Shown piece after piece: positions 55,962-64,000 of a stretch of 64,000 nucleotides of DNA. Made by a program: the position numbers and the translations under genes. Source of the stretch: Corythucha ciliata (taxonomy: Eukaryota; Arthropoda; Insecta; Hemiptera; Tingidae); assembly GCA_038030265.1 (NCBI GenBank), contig CM075937.1, positions 15,872,001-15,936,000 on the forward strand, read 5' to 3'. The number at the start of each line of letters is the position of its first letter. Position 1 is the first letter of the stretch. The notes under the pieces are model-generated. The model saw only the letters and a program-made list of their open reading frames with translations. It was not told where the DNA came from and did no database searches.

Positions 55962-57965
55962 ATGAAGCCGTACAAAGTTTAGAAAATGAAAGTGGATCGA
56001 CGTTCAGCGGCTTTATAATCGGTAGCCAATTGGATATGATGTATTCTTTTCAATTCCGTGAGAAAGTGCGCCAGCAAAATTTTAGCGACTGAAAGACGGA
56101 TCGATCACTTTCCCGTCAAGAAAGGTCCTGTTCTCCTGTTTATGAGGGCTCGGTGCAAATGGCTGGAGATGAGCGCCAATGCACCCAGCCCAGAGCACAG
56201 CCACGGTACTTTGTTGCGTCGATACGTTGAAAAGTACACTGACTACTATTGCAAGTTTATTGCTGTGAGGGGGGGGGGCAACCATTTTTTGTTTTGTTTG
56301 GCCGCTGAAGCCTGTTTTAGGTTCCATTGCCGTTCCAGTTGATTTCTTCATCTCCTAATGGCAAAAAATTTAGTTGGTTAAATGGCAAACTAATGAAATT
56401 TTTATCAAAGTTGTGCACAAACCTAATTTTATTCATTATTTAAAACTATTTTCTTTTTCTGTTGTTGAACTCTCTAGAGGAAAACTCCAAAGAAAGAGTA
56501 CGCGTGTCTCAGAGAATCCCCAAGGAGCTCTACCCCAACTATACGAATGAAATGAGAGTTGAGGGGGAGGAGGCCACCTGCAATTACCTTATCTCTTTCG
56601 TAGGATCCTCCCGACTTCAACAATTAGAAATTAAATAATTAACCACTGGATCTCTGGCAAATAAGAGAACTGTGTAAACATAATATTTGAGCTATTAAAT
56701 CATTTGGAAGGAGAGGGGTGAGGTGCTTTGGTGTGAGAATGATGGTGCAATGATAGAATTCTAAAAGGCTGATGTCCCAAAGTCCAGCTTTGGTACATCG
56801 AAGGTTTTCCTTGCAAACTCATCACCTGCCCTTACAACTTATAATGTCACTCCTGAAACGGACAATTAAACCCAAAAAACTGTTATTTCAGTTTTAAAAT
56901 ATCAAATTTCGACATTAGCGTCCATCTATTTATTTGATAGCGTCCATCAAGGCAACTCCGGCTTAACGGTCCGCCACAAGCCCTGTCTTTGTATTAGGAA
57001 GGTTTAAATATTTGATGTTTAAGTTTTTTGTTGAAATAAAGACTCATGATGAAAATATCAAATTTTCAATACCTCGAATGCCCTTGAAACTTTTCCCTTT
57101 CCGCTTGGCTATGCGTCCTTTTTATGAGCTCGGTACGAGTACTCATCAGTCATAACAAGAAAATTCAGAACTCAGAAGTATGATCTAATGATTCGAGTCA
57201 ATTATACCACTAACTAATCCCCTGAGCCAACCGTGCCCCATGCCCCCTTCTCCACCGGTATTACTAGCAGCCAGATTCACGCCGGGCCTGTATCTGGTCG
57301 CACAGTGCCAATTTAGTTCACAAAACGAACCCTCACGTCTCGGTTGCAATGGAATCGACTCCTACGCGAACAAGAGTGGAAATCCGGTTAGAAATCTTTC
57401 TAACCGTCGTCCGGGACCCGCTGGGTATGACGTAGGGGCCCAATTGGTGGGTTTGCAGATTCGGCTCGTTCAAACCTTAATTTCACGGACTTTTGCTCTT
57501 TCTAAACCAAATTTCATGGATTTCGCTCATTCAGTCAGGTGGGGGTGAAACCACGAAGTTCATCACATTTGAGGCTGGAAGTGTTTTCACTCTTGAAAAC
57601 GCTTTTTAGTTCCATGTTACGCTATAGCACTATGAAAATGTCCATTTCAAGCTTCTTTTAACTGATGCACTCCGTTGTCTCTATTGCCCCCGTAATCAGC
57701 ACTAAATAAAAGCGACTCTGACATTTGAACAAATAATAAACGATCTGATATAACATTTAAAAAAATAAATGAGAAGTTCTAAAAAGTTCTAGTTCTCTTT
57801 CACTTTAATTACTACGCTACTCAGCATATTATTGCCTTGCACTTTCATGGAACTTTTTCTTCAGTTTTGTGTTTATCGCCTGTCATTTAAAAGAAAGATA
57901 AGAGATAAACAAAACAAAATTAATAGGATAAATAGGTGAATAAACACGGAAGAAACGTTTTGACC
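55962..57965. other. Spacer between the two SDR loci
   Basis: No gene recognised. An R4-like phrase pair (ACCTTAATTTCACGGACTTT, AACCAAATTTCATGGATTTC) lies at 57474-57530. Later exons of the RDH-like gene were sought by eye (LVNNAG, YxxxK contexts) and not seen. Confidence 0.4.
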
Positions 57966-58023
57966 TTATATGTATAAGAGGAAATTCCTTTCGCTTTCAC
58001 AATTATATAGTCGACCAGTCAGT
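57966..58023 (+). promoter_or_regulatory. Possible core promoter of the SDR gene
   Basis: TTATATGTATAAG (57966-57978) and AATTATATAG (58001-58010) are TATA-like. CCAGTCAGT (58015-58023) contains the arthropod initiator TCAGT, 28 bp before the ATG. TATA-to-initiator spacing (~45 or ~15 bp) is not the canonical ~30, so only the initiator is reasonable. Confidence 0.3.
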
Positions 58024-58050
58024 TAACAATACGCCTCAGAATACACTTAA

Positions 58051-58803
58051 ATGAGTTTTGAAGACAAAGTTATTCTTGTAACGGGCGCGGCATCAGGCAT
58101 CGGAGCACATGCTGCCAAGTATTTCGCGGAAAAAAAGGCCCGACTGGCTCTTGTCGACAAAAATGAAACTGGGCTGTCGGCTACGGGGCGTGATTGCGAG
58201 AAAGGGACTCAACTGATTCTGATCGTCGCCGACCTGACGCACGACGACGACGTTGAGCGAGTTGTACAGCGAACGATCGCCAGTTTTGGTCGACTCGACA
58301 TTTTGGCCAATGTCGCCGGAGCGTTTGAATACGGTGGCATCGAGTCGACGTCACCGGCTCAGCTCGACAGAATGCTGGCGGTCAACGTCAAAACGGCCTA
58401 TCATTTGACCACACTGGCGGTGCCTTATTTGATTGCAACACGCGGCGCCATTATCAACGTGTCGAGTTGTTTGAGCATGATGGTTCAGCCTCGTATTCTC
58501 GCCTATTCAATGGCGAAAGCCGCCATGGATCATTTCACAAAATCTGTCGCCGTTGAACTGGCTCCAAAAGGGGTTCGAGTGAATGCAGTCAATCCGGGTG
58601 TCGTTCGTACGGCACTGTTTGACGGTGTGGTGAGTGACCCAAAGGGAGAGCGACAAATGTACGCCGAGATGACGCCGTTGGGGCGCGAGGGAACTGTGGA
58701 GGATGTTGTGAATGCGATGGGGTTTTTGGTGAGTGACGAAGCGAGTTACATGACTGGAACAACTGTGGCTGTAGACGGTGCTCTTCACTTGAGTAAGCGT
58801 TAA
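58051..58803 (+). CDS. Classical short-chain dehydrogenase/reductase
   Basis: The ORF is intronless and full-length at 250 residues, the usual classical-SDR size. It catalyses NAD(P)-linked oxidation or reduction of an alcohol/carbonyl; the substrate is not predictable from sequence. Motifs are all in place: TGAASGIG (11-18, cofactor loop), D36 after the second strand (favours NAD(H)), DL (61-62), NVAG (87-90, variant of NNAG), N112, catalytic S139 in INVSS, Y152-x3-K156 and NPGVVRT (181-187). There is no signal peptide or membrane segment, so it is cytosolic. ATG follows AATACACTTAA; an AATAAA lies 36 bp after the stop. GC content is higher than in its surroundings. Intronless structure in a spliced genome could mean retroposition or horizontal transfer, but single-exon SDRs also occur in insects. 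Confidence 0.92.
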   Translation: MSFEDKVILVTGAASGIGAHAAKYFAEKKARLALVDKNETGLSATGRDCEKGTQLILIVADLTHDDDVERVVQRTIASFGRLDILANVAGAFEYGGIESTSPAQLDRMLAVNVKTAYHLTTLAVPYLIATRGAIINVSSCLSMMVQPRILAYSMAKAAMDHFTKSVAVELAPKGVRVNAVNPGVVRTALFDGVVSDPKGERQMYAEMTPLGREGTVEDVVNAMGFLVSDEASYMTGTTVAVDGALHLSKR

Positions 58804-58838
58804 AGTCAGTGAGAATTTGAATGAATTGCAGAGAGAAA

Positions 58839-58844
58839 AATAAA
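58839..58844 (+). terminator. AATAAA polyadenylation signal of the SDR gene
   Basis: AATAAA 36 bp downstream of the TAA stop on the same strand. The context is A-rich. Confidence 0.6.
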
Positions 58845-58854
58845 AACTACGCAT

Positions 58855-59540
58855 TTCACTTGATCATTTAGAAATTCGTTCATAAAAAGTATACCTACGT
58901 ATTCCCCCTTCCTGAGGATTCTTTCAAGACAAAAATGCCCGTTTTTCCAAAGCGTTAATTCGCGTCTTTGTCAAGCTTTCTTTGTGTCTTTGATGAAAGG
59001 CAGTCGTCATAACTGTGTACCTTCACACATGACACGGGTATTGTATGAGAGGGCGACCCATTAATTAAATTAATTTATCGCGACTCAGTTTGATATTAGC
59101 CTATTTCGACTACAAAGTTGAAAAGCGGGCTCTACAATTCTACATGCGGCTATTATTAATTAAGTTGGCGGTATACTCATAATTTTAATTAAATTCGTAC
59201 GTCGTTTGTTTTCAGAATTCATCAAAGAAAGCTTGACGCTTGAGCTTGACGTTGGTATTTCATTCATTTAATAATTGTTTTCCCAATTAACAAACCAATT
59301 ACACCTGCTTCGTGAAAATATATCAAAATGATCAGAAAGAATAACGTTCGACGGATGGCTCGAAAGATTGTGTAGCGAAAGAGGGCTAAAATATTTCCAT
59401 CGTATCACGTTTGTTGGTCAGCCAAGTGAATTAAATTTTGCTAAAACTCCAGTCGTCTCGTGGACTTGGTTCCTAAAAAAAACCAAATGATCCAACTAGC
59501 GAAAATGGCCCAACCACAAAAAGCCACCACAAAACAATTC
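58855..59540. other. Unassigned spacer
   Basis: AT-rich. Inverted words (TCAAGCTTTCTTTGTGTC at 58971 and CAAAGAAAGCTTGA near 59223) hint at another small inverted-repeat unit of ~270 bp. No gene. Confidence 0.4.
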
Positions 59541-59544
59541 CTGC

Positions 59545-59770
59545 TTCAAATTTACTATTTCTGCTACAAATTGACAATTTTTTCATGGAATTCACAAATC
59601 GCTAATAAAAATGACAATTTCCTCCTGAAACTGACAATTTCATCATAGAAGTAACTACTCCTAGGAAATTTACGGTTTCCTATAGAAAATTTCATATTCT
59701 AACTAAAAAATTCAATTTTCTTATGAAATAGACAATATATTCGCTAAACGACCAAGTTTTTTCATTTCAC
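59545..59770 (+). repeat. R2-like repeats
   Basis: Phrases CTACAAATTGACAATTTTTT, AAAAATGACAATTTCCTCCT and CTGACAATTTCATCATAG at ~25 nt spacing. They are followed by CCCTTGGTGAGGCGTTTCGC, the inverse of a word found in the copia flanks (22822 and 24913). Confidence 0.55.
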
Positions 59771-59949
59771 CGTAAAATTGCCCTTGGTGAGGCGTTTCGC
59801 ATAAATGTTGCCCCTTGAAGCGTGTTTTCCACAATGTTGCGCGGCCTGGCATAGCGTGTAAACCCTTTGAATGTGACAATTGGCGAAAAATACTGCCTCT
59901 ACGTAGATTGAGCCTTTCTCGCCGTTCCTTAGAATTTTTCCCTGGACGT

Positions 59950-60430
59950 ACCATTTCGCGCCGTAAATTTCTCGGATTTACCTCACTGAAAAAGCAATCA
60001 ACAAATTTCGCTGGGCGGCCCTTCAACTCAGAGACCGATCTGATATAGGCCAACCAGCGAAACTGGCTTACTGGCGACAAAATCCTTGAAATTGGTTGTT
60101 CAGTGAGCAAAATCCAAGAAATTGGGTATTTTATAGTCCGAAATTCGAGAAATTGATTTTGTGGTGAATCAATCCTGCAAAATGGTTTTACAGTGCGAAC
60201 AAAAAAAAATCAGCAAATTCGCTCTCTAAATTGAGCTGCCCCGAGAATTTTGTTTGTCAAAGACAACCATTTTTAAGTGAACTCGACACGTCATGAAATC
60301 TTAGAAATATACAGGAAAATGTATGAAAAATACGTGAAATTTGTTTTATAGAGCAAATTCCGAGATATTCGTTTTTCAGAGTCAGATCCCAGAAAATGGT
60401 TAATTTTTCAGCGAGAAAAATTGGTGTCTT
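59950..60430 (+). repeat. R4 repeats
   Basis: Units such as GTAAATTTCTCGGATTTACC, CAAATTTCGCTGGGCGG, CCGAAATTCGAGAAATTGAT and GTGAGCAAAATCCAAGAAAT. No coding. Confidence 0.5.
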
Positions 60431-61000
60431 AGGCCCGTTTTTACCTACTTCTTTAACCACGATCAACGACTAATTATGATTACGGTGTAAACCACCTTTC
60501 TCTCACCTTTCTCTTTCATCAGTGAAAGAGAGAGAGGGAGAGAAAGAGATGGATCGGAATGGGGAACTTGCACATTTTTCAATCACTGGTGTTTCTTGAA
60601 GAGGGCTCTTCAACAAGACAATTGCCCACATTAAACATTGAAATCAATCAAGGGTTTTTTTAGGCGAATTTTTAAAAATTTTCAGTGGGTGTTTGATTAC
60701 GTCAAAGGACAGTTAATGAAATGGATGGTGTTGAGAAGAGGGGAGAAGACGCGTTTTCTGGGGTTTAATTTTTCTTGTTATTTGTAAACAAAACATTTTA
60801 GAGTTTCCTCAAATGCTTCTAAACTGCTCTTTGACGTCATTTTTCCCTCACACCATCCATCCCCTCCTGAAGAACTTTGAAATTTATTTAAAAATCACCA
60901 GACGCACCGGGCTGCAACTACCGTTGATATCTTTGCCCGCATGTGCCAATTCACTGGTATACTTTTCCCCGAAATCGGGCATTCATGCAAGTTCCCCATT
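60431..61000. other. Unassigned spacer
   Basis: A palindromic AG/CT-rich segment (CTCTTTCATCAGTGAAAGAG at 60509-60528) is the only notable feature. Confidence 0.35.
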
Positions 61001-61012
61001 GAATAGTTCCTG

Positions 61013-61125
61013 GGTGCCGCGGTGTTTCGGTGGTCTGAGAAACGTACCGGAGATACGGTGTCCGGGTTCAATTCCCGCTCCGTGGCGATTTCTTTTTCCC
61101 ACGACGTATAAAGCACCATGTCACT
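61013..61125 (+). mobile_element. tRNA-like / SINE-like unit
   Basis: GTGCCGCGGTGTTTCGGTGG...GTCCGGGTTCAATTCCCGCT contains an exact Pol III B box (GGTTCAATTCC, 61065-61075). Partial acceptor pairing is possible (GCCGCGG with CCGTGGC). The T stem has a mismatch and spacing does not allow a full cloverleaf, so it is a tRNA-derived repeat rather than a gene. The tail is GATTTCTTTTTCCCACGACG. Confidence 0.5.
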
Positions 61126-62401
61126 GTTGTTAAATATGGGTTGCTATTGTCAATTAAAACTGTAATCAATTTGTTGGTGAAAATGGGCTTCAGTGACCAA
61201 AATCTGAGAAATTTACTTTTTTTGGTGACGCAGAGCGGCAAAAATGTTTTTTTTTTTTTTTTCTAGCGTGCCTTCGAATTAGGCAACCCCCCCTCCCATA
61301 ATTGCGAACCATATGATTAGCGCCTTGAAAATAGCAAAATGCTAAACTGTTTTTACGCGCGCTAAAAATATTCAAACCCAGCATTGCTAATGTGACGGAT
61401 TTCCCGTCAGATTAGCCAGATTTATAAAGTGGCTCTGACGAAAAAAAAATTCAGTCCAGCAGATGCAACAGATGACGGATATTTTTGTAACAGAAATTTG
61501 GTATCGCTTGATGATTTTTATCAATATAAAAAATAAAAAATAAATATTATATTTATTTATTTAAATAACATTTTGAACACACACTTGAACGTGAAAAAGT
61601 GTACGTGTTAACAATAAAATGATGAGAGGGAACTCATTCATATCAATGATTCATGCTAGCCGAGTTTGCTAACATGGGCACCAACAATAAACAATTCTTG
61701 TTTGTGCTTCAGCACGGACAACTCATGAACATTTTTGATCAATTTTAGCCGTGATTTGGCACTTTGTCTTGAATTTAGCCGCAAAATTAGAGCTTTTTCT
61801 CAGTTTCAGTCATTCAATTGAACCAATAAATCAATAAATAGTGAATTTTTTCAATTAAATCACGAATCAGCAACGAGTTAGACACCGTGTTTTGTCTCAA
61901 TTTTAGCCATTGAAGATCCTTGGTCCTCGGTAGACCTTGAATTAGGATCTTGACTTATTATTTCTCAATAACAAGTCTTTGTAGTCGTATCGCAAAAACA
62001 GTTTTTTGACCCCCAGCCTAAAAATTTGTTGTTTTACGTTTCAAAGTGCGTAGAATCCAAATCTGAAATAAAAAAGCCATATCTTGCGCTTTGGGCATTT
62101 GGGGTCTAGTCGGTCCTAACATCTGATCAGTTTGATCAAATAACTCCCTGGGGTTTTATGGGCCAAAAGCGGGTCCGAAATGTGGATTTTCAAAGGATTT
62201 GGGATCATAGGGGTGTGGGGTGTCGATTTTCATGTAATTTAAAGCCGGATTTGACTACATCCATGAATAATAAACCCATAAACAGTCGAAATAATAAGGC
62301 ATTGTTTGATAATTCGCCGAGTTTTTTTCTCAATTTTGTTCTTGAAATTGCATCAAGAAACCAAAAATTAGCGACTTTTTTTATTGAGCAGGCGTTGGCT
62401 G
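61126..62401. other. Spacer with scattered inverted R1 and R4 words
   Basis: R1 reverse words (CAATTTTAGCCGTGATTTGG, CAGTTTCAGTCATTCAATTG) occur at 61735-61915 and again around 62315-62385. R4/R5-like words occur near 61320 and 62160. A T-run is at about 61243-61262. No gene. Confidence 0.4.
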
Positions 62402-62560
62402 TAAGGGTGCGTTCATAGTGAATCACCTTCACTGCGATACCTCGATGAGCGATGCCCCGATGAAACATCGATGAAGAACAAACGTCAATAATTGTATGGG
62501 TCTGTTCATAGTGAAGCACCCTCACTGCGATGTGATCTTCGATACCTCGAAACTATCATC
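62402..62560 (+). repeat. Repeat unit with TAAGGGTGCGTTCATAG terminus
   Basis: GTTCATAGTGAATCACCTTC (62411-62430) is repeated in direct orientation at about 62513 (GTTCATAGTGAAGCACCCTC), each followed by ACTGCGAT and a GATACCTCGA phrase. The left end resembles a TAA + GGG-type hairpin terminus, but no inverted right end is visible. Confidence 0.5.
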
Positions 62561-62697
62561 GATGATTTGAACCATATGGTTCCTCGACCCCCCTCCTGTC
62601 AATTGCTTTTTCTTTCTTTTCAAAATTTTTCAAAGTCCACCTTCACACAATTTACATAATTCACACACACCTGTTTTCTTCAAGCTTTAACCCTTAG

Positions 62698-62800
62698 GGC
62701 CGGTGCACACGAGCGATAAGTGTCGCGTGGTCGTCGCGACAATTATCGCTGAGACCATTTATTTTTCGATGCACATGAGCGATAAGTGTCGCAATGACCG
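62698..62800. repeat. Small hairpin plus direct repeat (GAGCGATAAGTGTCGC)
   Basis: GCGATAAGTGTCGCG (62713-62727) pairs with CGCGACAATTATCGC (62735-62749). GAGCGATAAGTGTCGC also occurs in direct orientation at 62711 and 62777. The preceding TTAGGGCCGGTGCACACGAG looks like a GGCC-type element terminus. The right half seems lost. Confidence 0.6.
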
Positions 62801-63076
62801 GCGATATTTACCGCCGCGACAGTTTCATAATTATGTTTGCGTAGCAACGGCACATACACCCAATACCCAGACAGTTTTTCGCTAGCTATCGTTCGCAATG
62901 GAACTCCTAACAACGCAAAAAGAAAGTTATACCTTCAATTTTAGCTTACAAGTACCTCATTAGGAAATTAGAATCAAAAAGAAAGTACTGGGTTCATCCG
63001 TACAACCTTGAAAGATCTTGAAGGACCTCAGACAAGACAATGAAAAACATTTCAATTACTTTCGGATAATAGTATT

Positions 63077-63176
63077 TATTGATATAATATATTAATATTT
63101 ATTGATATAGTATATTAATATTTATTGATATAATATATTAATATTTATTGTTATTTATTAATATTAATATTTATTG
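63077..63176. repeat. 23-bp AT-only tandem repeat
   Basis: Starts of TATTGATATAATATATTAAT at 63077, 63100, 63123 and 63146 give an exact 23-bp period. A diverged 26-bp unit follows. Confidence 0.9.
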
Positions 63177-63915
63177 ATTAGTAACATACAAATAACATCA
63201 GCCAGTGAAACCCAAATTTATCGGGCTTTCGACAGCTATAATTTTCTCTGCTATGGTGAATGTGACAGTCACCGTTGTGTTTGGGCTTTCGACATAGGAT
63301 TTGGGCTATCGAAGTGACGTGTATAGTCACTGAAAACCCACTTGGGCTTGGGGAAAGCCTCCCTCATAGAAGCATATAATATCATGCGCATGGGTCACGC
63401 ATAATTTATAACCGAATTTCGTGGGTCGCGAGCCGCAAAAGGTTGAAAAGCACTGCTCTAGTGTGTACAGGCTGTTATATTGTTGATTCATAGCAAGAAA
63501 CATTACCGGCGAAACCAGCCAAAACATTTTTTTTTCTTTTTTTTTCGTGTTATTACATACCACGATACTCTGGAGTCACCTTTAGGTTAAGAATGACTCC
63601 TAGGCGGAACACAGCGTAAGCTAATCCACCACTTCGCCAGGGCCACAAATGACGATAATTGTGCTTCACGGGCTGAATAAATTGAACGTGAAGAAACAAT
63701 AAAAAATAAAATAAAACACTCCTCCGCTTAAGCCATTTAGAGTCTCGTCACTCATACGGTACCTCAAATCGCGGCAGAGATACCCAGAAAAGGAAAAAGC
63801 TCTCTCAGGCGTAATCGACAGCCGTCAGAGGGACAGTCGATATAGATACTCATAGAACGACGTGAGGTATTTCTCTGTCACATATCAGCCATTAAGAGGT
63901 GCCAAAGGCGGCTCC
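63177..63915. other. Unassigned spacer
   Basis: A repeated phrase GGGCTTTCGACA occurs at 63220 and 63283. No gene or RNA feature recognised. Confidence 0.35.
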
Positions 63916-64000
63916 ATATATGCGGTATTCGCCGAGCACCGAGCAGATGCTCGTCGATTTCTTAGTGGTGTGGAGGGGTGCTCGGTACTTGGCGAATGCC
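63916..64000. repeat. Hairpin element cut by the window end
   Basis: GCGGTATTCGCCGAGCACCG (from about 63921) and the inverted GCTCGGTACTTGGCGAATGC at the right end form a stem with a ~35-nt loop. The wording resembles the arms of the element at 42952-43095. Confidence 0.65.

Noticed and set aside
58507..58854. 115-codon minus-strand frame over the SDR gene
   Set aside because: Antisense shadow of a well-supported coding region.

Overview
This window is eukaryotic nuclear DNA, most likely from an arthropod and plausibly a sap-feeding hemipteran; the lineage is inference. It is AT-rich and gene-poor, with short spliced exons, long mononucleotide runs, tRNA-derived SINE-like units, a copia LTR retrotransposon, two decayed non-LTR retrotransposons and many short inverted-repeat (MITE-like) elements. 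Nothing looks bacterial: there are no operons, Shine-Dalgarno spacing or CRISPR arrays.

Only two genes look intact. One is an MFS sugar (trehalose-type) transporter on the minus strand at 20521-21947, with two exons, a 68-bp intron and 452 residues. The other is an intronless classical short-chain dehydrogenase/reductase of 250 residues at 58051-58803 on the plus strand, with a nearby AATAAA. Other gene-like remains are two spliced exons of a retinol-dehydrogenase-like SDR broken by a 2-nt shift (55677-55961), an isolated 33-codon first exon (47788-47886, minus), an unrecognised 152-codon frame (13754-14212, minus) and a decayed DDE (PIF/Harbinger-type) transposase (46775-47100).

Layout: 1-5.6 kb degenerate GCTAATT..GCGGCTAAAATTGAG repeats and spacer; 5.9-8.5 kb a non-LTR retrotransposon with an inverted middle; 8.6-11 kb four short-unit repeat families side by side; 12.9-13.7 kb a TIR element; 15.3-15.8 kb two tRNA-Thr-like units, one inverted; 16.2-18 kb a second LINE; 18.2-19.5 kb repeats; 20.5-21.9 kb the transporter; 22.5-27.8 kb a tandem duplication of a copia element and its flank, with a TTAA-flanked insertion splitting one LTR; 27.8-33.3 kb repeats and palindromes; 36.8-39.9 kb the largest degenerate array; 42.6-44.3 kb a hAT-like element with an exact 8-bp target duplication and four nested hairpin elements; 44.3-48.6 kb more hairpin elements, a SINE and the transposase remnant; 50.9-55 kb repeat families again; 55.7-58.9 kb the SDR genes; then repeats to the end.

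The most distinctive content is non-genic. First, a set of ~20-36 nt degenerate repeats in at least five word families appears to share a CAATTT core and fills perhaps a sixth of the window. Second, several hairpin elements are flanked by TAA and end in (A)GGCC or AGCCGG yet have unrelated arms, and a Harbinger-type transposase remnant lies in the same neighbourhood.
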